Assembly (NCBI GenBank): GCA_944548615.1
Contig: OX155961.1
Span: forward strand, 22,524,773 to 22,588,772
DNA length: 64,000 bases
Direction of reading: 5' to 3'
Source of the DNA: Micropterix aruncella
Lineage: Eukaryota; Arthropoda; Insecta; Lepidoptera; Micropterigidae
A model generated the notes under the pieces. That model did not search any database. It worked only from the letters and a program-made list of their open reading frames with translations, and had not been told where the DNA came from. This document shows positions 1 to 10,120 of the stretch, in pieces. Both the position numbers and the translations under genes were made by a program. Each line of letters starts with the position of its first letter. The first letter of the stretch is position 1.

Positions 1-1412
1 TTGCGCGGTCATAGGCTTCGCGCGCCGGATAGTGCAATAGACACATTCTCGTGAGATCTTTTTCACCGTTTGTCGCGCTCCAATGACCCAAAACTGTTCT
101 CTTAGCACTGATAAAATTAATTCAGCGCCGCCGTGAGCATTAACCTCGTGTAAATGTTTCACGAGTAACACCGTGAATCTATCCTTACCGTGTAATATAT
201 ATGGCCTTTTTGTGTCGAAAGGTGTGTCTTTAGCATTTTCGATCCGACCTCCTAGCCGTATTAACCCTTCCGCGTCGATATACGCGTTCAATCCGAACAG
301 ACGGCTGTCTTTCGGCAATATTTTCTGATGACGTATCAGGTCTATCTCGTGTGCGAAAATTCGATGTTGTGATTCCTTGATCAGAATTTTTTTTCCGGTT
401 GCGATATCGTCGCTTTCGAGTACTCTTGACGTGTTTTTTTTTCTACACAGATCTATAAATTTTGTCACATATGCCATGGTTCGACTCGCCCGCATGTACT
501 GGGAAAATCTACCTATGTCAATTACGCTTTCATTTTTTCCTGTCGTTGTTAGTACAAGTTTTGTCTTAAATTCTAACAATGCTCTCTCTTCCGGTTTCGG
601 ATCGGTTGGCTCCTGGAGCGGCCAGTGTTCTCTACTGCCATGCAAGAAAGCAGGTCCCGCGAACCATCTACCTTCCGGGCTTAAATCTATCTTGGTGGTA
701 TTCCGTGTGCCATCATCAGCGGGGTTGTCGCTCCCCGCTAACCAATGCCACTGTCTTGGAGACGTGAGCTCATCGATCACACCTAGTCTATTGGCTACAA
801 ACTGGAGGTGACATTCCTTTTGTGACAAAATCCACCACCACACATTTATAGAGTCTGTCCACATAAAGACGTCATCGAAACTTAATGCGCTTTCTTGTTT
901 TATTTTTGAGGCCAGTTCAGCACCTAGCAGCGCCGCGGTTAGTTCTAACCTGGGGATTGTCAGTTTGCCTTTCAAAGGTGCCACTCGAGTTTTGCTAGCC
1001 ATAAAGGATACCTTGTGCTCGCCGCTACAGCCTGTAATCCTAACATATGCAACAGCGCACATCGCCTTTTCGGACGAATCGCAGAATACGTGCAATTGCC
1101 TTTTTTCACCTGCTTGTTTGGTAGCCCCATTGTAACGTGCGATTCGCACACCTTGCGCTAATCTCAGTTCTTGCAACCACCGGAGCCAATATTTAACTAC
1201 CTCGCCCGGGATCTCGTCGTCCCAGGCCACTCGGCTACTCCATACCTGCTGCATGATCAGTTTCGCTCTTATAGTGAGCGGTGAAAGCGCACCCATTGGG
1301 TCCCATAGCTTCATTATTAATTTTAGCGCTTCCCGCTTCGACGGAATCTTATTTCCCGTCGTCAGATCTTCGCTGAGGCGGTCCATGCTCACATTAAATG
1401 CTAACTGATCAG
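1..1412 (-). pseudogene. pol: BEL/Pao Pol, distal part: RNase H and start of integrase (frameshifted)
   Basis: Translating the minus strand from about 1410 to position 1 in the frame after the shift gives a stop-free reading of about 470 codons. Landmarks in order are KLWDPMGALSPLTIRAK, CDSSEKAMCAVAYVR, IPRLELTAALLGAELASK, MWTDSINVWWWI, SDNPADDGTR, LIRLGGRI, and the integrase zinc-binding residues HLHEVNAH and CVYC. These are the standard Pao polymerase-connection/RNase H and integrase N-terminal landmarks. It lacks its own start and is joined to the upstream Pol only through the frameshift, so it is called a pseudogene part. The catalytic integrase core is outside the window. Confidence 0.85.
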
Positions 1413-3026
1413 AGCAGGTAACCACGTCAAGCCTAATATACGTTGTGACGTCAACTCACCCTTTTCCAGAGATACTTGCGCGAGCGCGCGGTTTTCTTCT
1501 GGTATCCCGGTTAAAGCCTCGTTTTTATTTGAAGCCCAACCGGACATAGTGAAATTCCCAGCTTTATGAATCAAATTAATTTCCCTGATGACTTGTTTTG
1601 CTTCCTCTAACGTGTCTACTCCCGACAGCAAATCATCAACGTACGAATCGCGCTCTATTATTTTTACAGCCGCTGGGTACTGGTCCTTAAACCGAGCAGC
1701 GTTTTTATTTTTTACGTAGATCGCGGAGGCCGGGGAGCTACAACTACCGAATATTAGACAGTCCATTTTTAATATTTTTGGAGGACTTTCACGCTGGAAA
1801 CCTCGCCAGAGAAACAGCTGACTGAAGCTATCTTCCTCTCTCACTTTTATCCGAAGATACATATCTCGTATGTCGGCCGTGAAAGCGATTGCATTTTCAC
1901 GGAATCGTAATAAAATTCCTAATATGCTATTTAAATAGTCCGGTCCACCTAACAACATGCTATTCAGTGATCCGCCTGCGCCTGAGGACGCAGCGTCGTG
2001 AACGACACGAATTTTGTCTTTCTTCGCGGGGTGAATAACCCCCAGGTGCGGAAGAAATAACACTCGAGGGCGGTTTTTTAATTGTTTTTCCTCGACTTCC
2101 GAAGCATACCCCTCAGCTAGATATCTCTCTATCTGCTGGCAGTATTTTTCTCCATAAAGACGGTCGGAGTCCATTTTCCGTTCCACTGACCTCAGCCGAG
2201 TCATTGCCATGTCTCGGTTATCTGGTACGGAAAAGTTAACCTCTTTCCATAACAGACCTGTTTCCCAGACTCCATTTTTTAAAGAAGTAGTATCTTCTAA
2301 GATTTTTTCAGCCCTAACATCGGCCTGAAGCTTTCGCTTTTTCTGTGGCCAATCGTACTCTAGCTTCAGATTTTCTTCAAGTAATTTATCTAAAGAAGGT
2401 TCATTTTCCTGATTTAAGCATAGCGCCGGGTACCTAATTTCTCGTTCGAGAGTGTTATTGCCGCCGATAGCCACCCACCCCAGGAGTGTTTTAGATACCG
2501 ATAGGCCCCCGTCTACCATTTTTAATCCTCTAGAGACTATCAGTTCCCAACAATTAGCTCCCAGGAGCAGGTCAGGTTTTACGGTCGTCGCCTGAGTCGA
2601 ACGCACCATCCCTCCGATCGGCCTCTGCGCACTTATCACGCTTTTGACCTCCGGTAGATTTAGCGAGGCTACGCTGTAAGCTCGTACTACGTACTCCTTC
2701 TTACCTAAATCTCCCCTTACTTTGAAGGACACCGCTTCGGCACTGCTATTACTCTCTCTCATATTCCCGATTCCAGAGAGCTGTAATCCCTGCGTCGGGC
2801 CTCGAATCCCTAGTTCTATTGCCACGCCCTGATCGATGAGTGAAACAGTCGCGCCTGCGTCTAACAACGCATATAATGTTTTTCTACCCCTGGTTCCAAC
2901 CACGGTTATCGGTAATACTTGCAGAATGACCTGATTTCCAGATACTGCGTTCGCCACTACCTCGGAGCTCGCGCGCGGCGCCGCCGCGATGTCCGCCTCG
3001 TTCGCAGGCGGCGGGGCGGTCAGCAA
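1401..3026 (-). CDS. pol: BEL/Pao Pol: protease and reverse transcriptase
   Basis: 541 codons, in the same reading frame as gag and separated from it only by a TGA and about 70 bases. The aspartic protease has the motif LLDAGATVSLID (D56-A-G). The reverse transcriptase has RVVHDAAS (palm), FTADIRDMYL and the catalytic YVDD at residues 462-465. The ORF ends at a premature stop (1403-1401), directly after the family's ILGLTW box, because of a one-base frameshift. Homologous coding continues in another frame to the window edge. The first ATG is probably not a true start: in this superfamily Gag and Pol are usually made from one ORF. Confidence 0.88.
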   Translation of the reverse strand: MLTAPPPANEADIAAAPRASSEVVANAVSGNQVILQVLPITVVGTRGRKTLYALLDAGATVSLIDQGVAIELGIRGPTQGLQLSGIGNMRESNSSAEAVSFKVRGDLGKKEYVVRAYSVASLNLPEVKSVISAQRPIGGMVRSTQATTVKPDLLLGANCWELIVSRGLKMVDGGLSVSKTLLGWVAIGGNNTLEREIRYPALCLNQENEPSLDKLLEENLKLEYDWPQKKRKLQADVRAEKILEDTTSLKNGVWETGLLWKEVNFSVPDNRDMAMTRLRSVERKMDSDRLYGEKYCQQIERYLAEGYASEVEEKQLKNRPRVLFLPHLGVIHPAKKDKIRVVHDAASSGAGGSLNSMLLGGPDYLNSILGILLRFRENAIAFTADIRDMYLRIKVREEDSFSQLFLWRGFQRESPPKILKMDCLIFGSCSSPASAIYVKNKNAARFKDQYPAAVKIIERDSYVDDLLSGVDTLEEAKQVIREINLIHKAGNFTMSGWASNKNEALTGIPEENRALAQVSLEKGELTSQRILGLTWLPALIS

Positions 3027-3095
3027 ATAATGGTATTTGCCCTTTGGAAACCGTTTATATGCCGAACACGATTTTCGGCCGTGGTTGTGCCCTAA

Positions 3096-4730
3096 TCATT
3101 TGAAACACCTACGCATTTTCTTTATCTCATCCCAGCGGCTTGCTAAAGTTAGATTTTTAAATTCTTCACATTTATTTAAATAATGGGATTTCTCACACCG
3201 AGGGCACTTAGGTTCCTCCTTGCCCTGGGTATGTAAAATATATTTTTTAGAGCCCGTTTCTTTCTGTCTCTTGTCTCGCGGGTTATCATAACTTTTCCTA
3301 GGAAGCTCGGCGGTACATAGACCGGCGTCTTGTGCGCTGATCGCTAATTTCTCTAACCATAATGCGAAATAAACTAATACCGGATCGTTTAAACCAACCC
3401 TTCCCCTATCAGCTAGCCACAGAGTCAATAAGTTCTTTGGCAATTTTGCCACAAGTGAAGCCAATAAGTCTGGATTATAAAGATGTTCTAATTTATTTAC
3501 CGATTTTACGGTCGCGACCAGATTTTTTATCTGGCACGCAAATCGCATTAAACCGTCTGCATCTAGACTATCAGATAACCCTTTTTCTCTCCTCAAATCC
3601 GCTATCGTTCTCTGAATAATTAAATTCGTATTACCGAATAGCGCCTCTAACGTGGTCATGATATTTGTCACGTTGTCAGGACTTAAAAGCAAGCCTGTCA
3701 CTGCCTCGCGGGCTCTACCCTTTAATGCTGTCTGCAAACGCAATAAGTTTTGTGCATCATTTAAATGCATTACGTCTGTCGACTGTTTGAAGATAGCTTT
3801 GAAGGCTACGAATTCTAAAGGATTCCCGTGAAATGAAGGTAACTCTTTTGCAAAATGCGGTTTTGTGGACGCTACAGAAAAAATCCTACATACCTCTTTT
3901 ATCATTTTTTCGCTCGAGCTGCTAATTCCATCGCTGCTCGTACCCAGGTCCGTATCAGCGGCGGCCTTTACCGCCGCCGCCGACACCGCCTTGGTCTCTG
4001 CCCTCGCCCTGGCGTTGTCCGCAGCTGCCGCGCGGCCCGCATTCGCCGCGCCGCCCGCATTCGCCGCGCCGTCCGCCACCGTCGCGCCGCCCGCCACCGT
4101 CGCGCCGTAATCTTCTGCGGTGCCCCGCGCAGCGCTGCGCGCCGCCGCGTTGCCCGGTTCCGATCGCCCGCCGTCTTCACGCCGCCGTGCCGCTTCTGAT
4201 GCCGCATCTCCATTTTCTTCTGCGAATGTTCCCCCCCAGGGTTCTGGTGAAGTCTCAGCAGCTGGAGTTTGATACTCGGCCCATCTCGACACTCTGCTAG
4301 CTGCCGTGTTGTCCCCCGCGACGTCGCGATCATTTTCCTGACTGCTCGTTTCTGTCCCGAAGGTTTCGGAGACAATTTCCAGCATCCTCATAGCATGCCG
4401 CGAGTCTTCTTCCGCTGCATCCAGTTCTTCCTGAATCGCCGCTCGTTGAAGGCTCATGTCAGCTTCTTCTTCGATTTCTTCAGCCGCTCTGCGCGCCGTG
4501 CGCCGCGCAGCCACTTTTTTCAGTTCTGCATCCAATTTATTCTTATCCGCCTTTTTCTTGGCTTTCTGGAGGTTCACTCTTCGAAGTTCTTCAGATGCTG
4601 CTCGCAGTTCCTGAACGTGCTCGCTTCTTCTGCTGCTCTCTGACCAGGCGCGCGATGAAGGTCTTGGATTTTCGGATTGCGTGCTTTTCGAATCCATATT
4701 TTTATTTTTCTTTTCTCGTTCTTGATCCAA
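3096..4730 (-). CDS. gag: BEL/Pao Gag polyprotein
   Basis: 544 codons. Residues about 30-125 are charged and probably coiled coil. Residues about 190-260 form an alanine-rich low-complexity stretch. From about 285 there is a capsid-like region beginning PHFAKELPSFHGNPLEF, the pattern of Gag proteins in Pao elements. A zinc knuckle lies near the C-terminus (C509, C512, H516, C521; spacing C-x2-C-x3-H-x4-C) and would bind template RNA. The ORF stops at TGA 3098-3096, in the same frame as the pol ORF that follows, at a point where a second knuckle should continue. The start at 4730 is the first ATG; a second ATG follows 11 codons later. Confidence 0.85.
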   Translation of the reverse strand: MDQEREKKNKNMDSKSTQSENPRPSSRAWSESSRRSEHVQELRAASEELRRVNLQKAKKKADKNKLDAELKKVAARRTARRAAEEIEEEADMSLQRAAIQEELDAAEEDSRHAMRMLEIVSETFGTETSSQENDRDVAGDNTAASRVSRWAEYQTPAAETSPEPWGGTFAEENGDAASEAARRREDGGRSEPGNAAARSAARGTAEDYGATVAGGATVADGAANAGGAANAGRAAAADNARARAETKAVSAAAVKAAADTDLGTSSDGISSSSEKMIKEVCRIFSVASTKPHFAKELPSFHGNPLEFVAFKAIFKQSTDVMHLNDAQNLLRLQTALKGRAREAVTGLLLSPDNVTNIMTTLEALFGNTNLIIQRTIADLRREKGLSDSLDADGLMRFACQIKNLVATVKSVNKLEHLYNPDLLASLVAKLPKNLLTLWLADRGRVGLNDPVLVYFALWLEKLAISAQDAGLCTAELPRKSYDNPRDKRQKETGSKKYILHTQGKEEPKCPRCEKSHYLNKCEEFKNLTLASRWDEIKKMRRCFK

Positions 4731-5284
4731 AGTCGCTTTTCTTTCCGATTTTCTTTATTTGGCTTGACGGAGGACCACGATGGTTGGGATTTTTACCCGG
4801 TTTGCATAAACCCACTTAACTTGTGAATTTACGCGACCCCCTTTGTGCTGGGTAATTACCCCTTCGATTATCTTCAACGGTTTTCACCTTGGACTGTATT
4901 CAAATGGTAATCACTCACCAGCTAGGTTGGTTTTCCTCTCAGGGGTGGTTGTCTCGAACGAGTGGTGGATTCCAACCTCACAAGGAAATTAGTTCAGCTA
5001 GAGGCTTCCGTGATAGAACCTCACTTTCCTCAGGTCACGCAGGATAAGCTTCCGTCGAAAATAAACACTTTTTATTCGCGAGACTTTCTTTTATTCGGTC
5101 ACTTATCTTTACTTTTACATTGAGTTCCGAGTACTTATAATTTACTACTAAGTCCCGGTGCTTGGATCGCGGCGCGTTCACGCTGACCCTTTGCCAATTT
5201 ACAACTGAAGCTTTCGCTCTTTTCTGCCCTCGATCGCCTTACATTTTTTTAAGATGGCGACCGCCCTTACCTTTCATTGGTCTA
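4731..5284 (-). promoter_or_regulatory. Leader and probable 5' LTR of the BEL/Pao element (incomplete)
   Basis: This is the sequence between the gag ATG and the assembly gap. In a BEL/Pao element it should hold the primer-binding site and the 5' LTR. I could not fix the LTR edge: the 3' LTR is outside the window, so no repeat comparison is possible, and the gap removes the other end. No other element or ORF is visible here. Confidence 0.45.
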
Positions 5285-5484
5285 NNNNNNNNNNNNNNNN
5301 NNNNNNNNNNNNNNNNNNNNNNNNNNNNNNNNNNNNNNNNNNNNNNNNNNNNNNNNNNNNNNNNNNNNNNNNNNNNNNNNNNNNNNNNNNNNNNNNNNNN
5401 NNNNNNNNNNNNNNNNNNNNNNNNNNNNNNNNNNNNNNNNNNNNNNNNNNNNNNNNNNNNNNNNNNNNNNNNNNNNNNNNNNNN
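5285..5484. other. Assembly gap (200 N)
   Basis: Exactly 200 N. The BEL/Pao element is on the left and an unrelated LINE fragment on the right, so the join is not supported by the sequence itself. Confidence 0.99.
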
Positions 5485-5940
5485 GACCCATCAAGTGGGT
5501 GTATCTTTTACGCATCAGCGGGCCACACTCGCACATGAGGTGCAGGGGAGTTTCCTCTGCCCCTTGGCAGAACCTGCACATTTTCATGTCCCGGAGCTTG
5601 AGGTTGTGCATATGTTTGATCAGGCCACGATGCCCTGTGAGCGCCCTCGCCAGTATGCGTAGATTGTTCCTATTTAGCGATAAGGCCTCACGGGCAGTCT
5701 TACGGTCGTAAGTCTTGATTAGCGCTTTGGAATGATTCAACCTTGGCGTGTTGTTCCAGTGGTTGACGGATTGTTCTAAACATATTTTTTTGAGCATTAG
5801 GTTTGCAAGGCTTTTTGGTGGTACGCCACAGCAAGGTTCAGGGCCATATAACGTTCCCTTTGCTCCCGTCTTAGCAAGTTTGTCGGCTTTTTAATTTCCC
5901 TCGATTCCTGCATGGCCGCGAACCCGTAGCAATATGTAGC
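5485..5940 (-). pseudogene. LINE fragment: RNase H end and C-terminal zinc knuckle
   Basis: Minus-strand reading gives RVRGHAGIEGN, then a TAA stop, then KADKLAKTGAKG: the C-terminal RNase H motif (GH...N..AD) with a nonsense codon. A zinc knuckle MCRFCQGAEETPLHLMCEC (C-x2-C-x8-H-x4-C) follows. Such an RNase H plus CCHC tail occurs in I/R1/LOA-type LINEs. The fragment is truncated at 5940 and by the gap. A second, shorter copy of the same family lies at 8441-8757. Confidence 0.75.
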
Positions 5941-6010
5941 AAAGGAAAGGAAAACCATTACTCTGTCCTCCCTTACTATATTTCCTAACTCATCCTTACT
6001 TCCACAATTT

Positions 6011-6051
6011 AGGTTTCAGTAGTACTCCTGGCTGGTGTGCTACTGAAACCT
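6011..6051. repeat. 12-bp perfect hairpin
   Basis: AGGTTTCAGTAG at 6011-6022 pairs exactly with CTACTGAAACCT at 6040-6051, with a 17-nt loop. It lies between two LINE fragments. It may be the edge of a small foldback element; no target duplication was recognised. Confidence 0.5.
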
Positions 6052-6079
6052 TAACTACATACCAATTTCAGTACTTAGT

Positions 6080-6789
6080 GTGCTATCATTTTTTTTTGAA
6101 AAGCTCATAAACAACCAGCTCTGCTCTCATTTAGAAAAAAACTTGTTGTTATCGGACAGTCAGTTTTTGTTTAGCAGAAATAAAGGAACCCATGATGCCA
6201 TATTAAGCATTACGGAATGCATTACAAACCACATAGAAAAAAGCAGAAAGTGTCTTGCAATATTTTTAGATCTTGCGAAGACATTTGATACTATCTCTCA
6301 TGAAATTCTATCTAAGAAATTAATAAAGATAGGTATCAAAGACAGAGAACATCAGTGATTTCGCAACATCTTTCCGAGAGAACACAACGAGTTCGGGTTG
6401 GTGACACTCTGAGTGAAAACTGCTCTAATAATTATGGCGTTCTGCAAGGTAACACTCTAGGACCTATTCTATTTCTAATTTATATAAACGACTTATGTAA
6501 ACTGGATACTGGTGGAGGGGGAGGGGGGGGCGTGACATACGCCGATGATACTGCCATCATACTTGCTTCAACCAGTTGGAAAAGTGTTTACAATATGGCT
6601 ACAAATGCGTTGAAAAAAGTAAAAAATTGGTTAGATAACAACCTGCTAACCCTAAACGTCGGTAAAACAAAATACATAGCCTACAGCATGGACTCCCGAC
6701 AGCAATCAGCGCCCACCTTTAAATTAAATTTGGAAGAAGGCAATGTCCATAATACAATAGAACGCGTCAATGTTATCAAATTCGGTTGA
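6080..6789 (+). pseudogene. Jockey/CR1-like LINE reverse transcriptase fragment
   Basis: Two ORF pieces in different frames cover a reverse transcriptase core. The first (6080-6358) has the palm motif LDLAKTFDTISH. The second (6355-6789) has GVLQGNTLGPILFLIYINDL and the catalytic YADD. A stop codon and a shift separate them near 6357-6375. A G-rich insertion (GGGGGGG) lies just before YADD. Both ends of the LINE are missing; the fragment stops where a Penelope-type 3' sequence begins. Confidence 0.8.
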
Positions 6790-6796
6790 CGGATGT

Positions 6797-6885
6797 AAAT
6801 TCGGTTGACGGTTAAAAAAGACGGTTGCAACCTCGCCGAACGTCGGGTGCTATAAACTCCAAGCGGTGAATTCGTTTTTATCCTA
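6797..6885 (+). repeat. Penelope-like element 3' terminal fragment
   Basis: This stretch matches, with modest divergence, the 3' untranslated sequence of the Penelope element near 54090-54160 (minus strand). Shared landmarks are GACGGTTGCAAC, GAACGTCGGGT, GCGGTGAATTCG and TATCCTATT. No Penelope coding sequence is seen here, so it is a terminal remnant. Confidence 0.55.
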
Positions 6886-6889
6886 TTCA

Positions 6890-7555
6890 CAATTACCTCC
6901 AAAGAAAATCTAATGGACGAAAGAGGTGTGTAATTATATGTCATATATATGTAAATCACAAATAAAAAAAAAGATAATCCCAGCAAATTCTACGACCAAA
7001 ACACAGTAAACACAGCCATAAAAATTTGACTAACGTTGTCATAAAAGACGTCAGAAACGTAAAATTTAAAATAACTCGAATAGCGAGGCGTTAATCAAAC
7101 GTGTTAAATTTGACAGAAACGAATTGATTTGGAAGTTAAGAAAAAGGTTAAGCTAATTGCCATAATGTTATTAAAGTAAAGGCGTTAACCTTGAATGTGC
7201 TAAAAATAATGATCTACGTAGTCGCTCTCAAAAGAAAAAGAGTTGCGTCGATGTTCAAATCCCCTTCGAAGATTAATCTAACAACGCTTCCGTAATATAT
7301 TTATTTATTTAGTAATTTTTTAAATATTTACCAGAAACAATGGCGCAACTCTATCTACTAATTATATACTAATAGTCTATTATGCATAATGCGATTAATA
7401 ATGAAATTGCGGTAAAAACCGCTATTTACGGTAGCGTACAAAGGAAAAAGAACAGTTGACATGAAGAAACGTTGAATATACATAGATGTGATAGTATTAG
7501 CGAGAATTTCTGAATCTCGAGATTTTTCTGGGTTTGATATCGGTGACAGTCTTTT
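6890..7555. other. AT-rich stretch with no recognised feature
   Basis: No ORF, TE domain or RNA gene is recognised. The sequence is AT-rich with short A and T runs. Confidence 0.6.
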
Positions 7556-7740
7556 TTAACACGCTTTTATTAGGTCGACCTGTATGTAACTAACTATGTA
7601 ATGGAATCTAAGGTAACTAATTTAACCATCTTCCAAGGATCGTAGCGTCAAAAAAATTGGCAGCTGTATGTAGTTCTGATGACAATACAATAATATGGTA
7701 GTGTCGAACTGATCTGATGATGGAGTCGGAAGGTCTCTGT
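7556..7740 (+). repeat. Dispersed repeat, inverted match to 53585-53772
   Basis: From ACACGCTTTTATTAGGTC to TGATGATGGAGTCGG this is the reverse complement of 53585-53772 with only scattered changes. The shared core ACTGATCTGATGATGGAG also occurs, diverged, near 55890-55920. It is a common interspersed repeat whose class I cannot name. At the 53.3-kb copy the same core is expanded into a minisatellite. Confidence 0.65.
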
Positions 7741-7789
7741 GAACCCTGCCATGGCTGTGTCGTGGACAGGTGATCAGTTGCTTCAATCC

Positions 7790-8173
7790 GGCGAATAGCT
7801 TGGGGGGTCTGGAAACGTACGTTTTCTAAAAAGCGGGGGTAGTTGTATACCTGATATCAGTGGCTTTTGAAACAACCCGTTGGCCACCCGATCTCGTGTG
7901 AGTTTGACGGACAAATGGTGCCAAGGTCCGCGAACTGCTACTGCTAACTGACTTAGAATCCATGATCAGACTGGAGGACAGAGAAATGCGGCCAAATATG
8001 GGATTGAGGGCGTACGATCGGCCCGCTGGGTTCAGTTTCCAGTGCCTCGTGATAAAGCGTTGGAGTTTCACGGGCTCGTCGGTGGTGCTAGACAGTGGAC
8101 TGTCATTGTTCACTCTATGGGAGATAAAACAACCTGATGTTAAAACTCTCTGGGATGACTGTTCGCTCATTAT
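7790..8173 (+). repeat. SINE-like family A, degenerate 3' part
   Basis: Collinear with the 3' two-thirds of the full copies at 35413 and 41274: landmarks AAAGCGGGGGTAGTTGTATACC, GGTCCGCG, GCGTTGGAGT, CTAGACAGTGGACTG, GTTAAAACT. It ends at 8173, exactly where another family A copy starts, so the two form a head-to-tail pair. It is much more diverged than the other copies. Confidence 0.6.
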
Positions 8174-8440
8174 GGGAGTTAATGGGTCCTTGCTGAGTTG
8201 GCCACGAAGACTCATTCTGTTCAATGTTGGTCACACTTACGGGTCAACACCCATCCGACGGCCTCCACGAATGATGTGTGAGCCTGGTTAGGACTCTGGC
8301 CTTAGGGTTAGTTTCCCCTATGAATCAAACTTCTGGCGCTCCTGGACGGTCTGCGTACCGTGCGGCATAAGCCAATCGATTGCGCACTCTGACTAACAGG
8401 CGGTACTGTTTCCTATAGAGCGGGGGTGGTTGCGGACCTT
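8174..8440 (+). repeat. SINE-like family A, 5' part, interrupted by a LINE
   Basis: Begins GGGAGTTAATGGGTCC, the conserved 5' end of family A, and continues through TTGCTGAGTTGG (A-box-like) to GCGGACC. A minus-strand LINE with a poly-A tail then interrupts it. The last 34 bases of family A (CTCGCCCGCTGTAGTCGAC...) reappear at about 8766-8800, after the LINE. About 370 internal bases are missing, so the LINE arrival came with a deletion or used an already deleted copy. Confidence 0.7.
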
Positions 8441-8765
8441 TTTTTTTTATCTGTTAAGTGGGGTTTTTCTAAGGTCTCTATGAGCCTTGTAACACTGCGA
8501 CCATTGCTGATCTATTGTGTTCGCCACCTACTATAGTTCTGCGCTAAGCCTTGTGTCATTTAAGAAACGCAGCAGGCTTTTGGCGCCAGATTGTTTTACC
8601 TCCTCAGGTTGGAGGTAATGACTACCCAAGTGGGTGTATCTTTTACGCATCAGCGGGCCACACTCACACATGAGGTGCTGGGGAGTTTCCTCTGCTCCTT
8701 GGCAGAACCTGCACATTTTTGTGTCTCTGAGCTTGAGGTTGAACAAGTGTTTGTAAGGTGTTTGT
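8441..8765 (-). pseudogene. 5'-truncated LINE with zinc-knuckle tail and poly-A
   Basis: Minus-strand ORF 8746-8531 encodes MCRFCQGAEETPQHLMCEC followed by GPLMRKRYTHL, the same zinc-knuckle tail as at 5485-5797, and continues to its natural stop. A T-run at 8441-8450 is the poly-A tail on the minus strand. Only the last 70 codons and the 3' UTR remain, the usual result of 5' truncation during target-primed reverse transcription. Confidence 0.75.
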
Positions 8766-8800
8766 TAAGCTCGCCCGCTGTAGTCGACAACCCTAGTTGG

Positions 8801-9944
8801 TTCGCACATTATGTTGACACCCCGATGACCATGGAATAAATAATGGACTGAAAATGCGACGTGCACTTTATTTGAGAGCCGACCAATATTCAATGGTTTA
8901 TGGGAGAACTATGTAGAGCTTGGAACCAACAAAAATAAGCACTGCCTATGCGTCCGATTACCTGGAATGTTTTGTTTCTGTAGTATTAGGTGCTAACCTA
9001 TGAAGTTGCCGGCCTACAAATGAAATTTAACAGCAAAACTTTCGTATTAAAAATAGTCAATTAAATAATCCAAATAACAATATTATTTACTTAGTTTCGC
9101 CATTTAAAGAGGCCGTGCCGGCCGTGGCGGCCAAAATCTCTATGAAGCATATTTTTGTGGCCTGGTTGTGAGAACACGAAAAAGAATTTTAATACAATTA
9201 TGCCAGATTTTAAAAACCCGGTCCTTAAGCAATCATTTCGCGAAAACGAAATTGGTAAATTAAATCCATAATAATTGTAAATTATCTTTATTCAGTTACT
9301 GGTTTCAAAAAAAAAACGAGCGTGATTTGTCTTCAGTTTTTGAAAAACCTAGAGATGATTCTCAATATAAAAAAATACTATTTACACCAACGTATGGTCT
9401 ATTTGCATAGTACAAAGACAGTTTTTGGAACTTACATACAAAAAATATAAGAAAACAATGTTTGAAATTACGTAATTTCCAGAAATGTTATGGCCAAACA
9501 TTATTTTTTTTCTATTTATTGAAGATACTTTTGAGTGATATAAAAAATAAGACAGTAATCTTAAGTTATTTTATTATTGTAATCTAATTTTTACTATATA
9601 AAAAACTATTCATTTGATAATTTATTACATTATAATTGAAAAGCCAAATCAATTATATTAGACGACGCGCGAAGCCGAAATCGTCATCGTAATTGGCCAC
9701 TGCCAAAGGTGGGACGTATTCCCTTGTCGCCGCGGTATACCTATACATCTTTATGTGTATATCGAAAGCGCGCGGGTGGGTGGCATTGCAATAATGTCTA
9801 AATTTTTAGTCGCGTCAACTCGGAAATGCCCCTGCTGTGGAACTCTCGCGGACATGAATCAATGAATGATTTAAGGCGTTTAAGTTGCCTTTTGGTGTTG
9901 TATTTTCCTCAGTAAAAAATATCCCTTAAGTAATTGTAATAACA
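8801..9944. other. No gene recognised
   Basis: AT-rich sequence without a recognisable ORF or domain. Confidence 0.55.
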
Positions 9945-10120
9945 AGTCATAGAAACATGAGCCAGGGAGTGGCTTTATCGGCGTGCGCTGCCAAAACGGT
10001 TTGATATATGTGAAAACAATATAATATAAAAACATCGGCCTCAGAGAGATCTATACAAAAGTGGGCAACAGCATATATTCAACTTTTATGTTATCCAAAA
10101 GCATATATCCAGCTTTTATA

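Larger units (their letters stand above)
1..5284 (-). mobile_element. BEL/Pao LTR retrotransposon, 3' part beyond the window
   Basis: Seen: on the minus strand, in order, a Gag-like region with a zinc knuckle, an aspartic protease (DAG), a reverse transcriptase with YVDD, a Pao-type RNase H region and the start of an integrase (HLHEV...CVYC, a zinc-binding HHCC pattern). This order and the YVDD box are typical of the BEL/Pao superfamily. The integrase core and 3' LTR lie beyond position 1; the upstream end runs into the gap at 5285. Damage is light: one in-frame TGA between Gag and Pol and one single-base frameshift near 1410. The element is therefore fairly young but not functional as assembled. 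Confidence 0.9.

Noticed and set aside
377..811. Plus-strand ORFs across 377-4819
   Set aside because: Shadows of the minus-strand BEL/Pao coding sequence.
7826..8291. Overlapping ORFs on both strands in the SINE-like repeats (also 41272-41769, 47878-48309, 40303-40587)
   Set aside because: They follow from GC-rich repeat sequence; frames are not conserved between copies.
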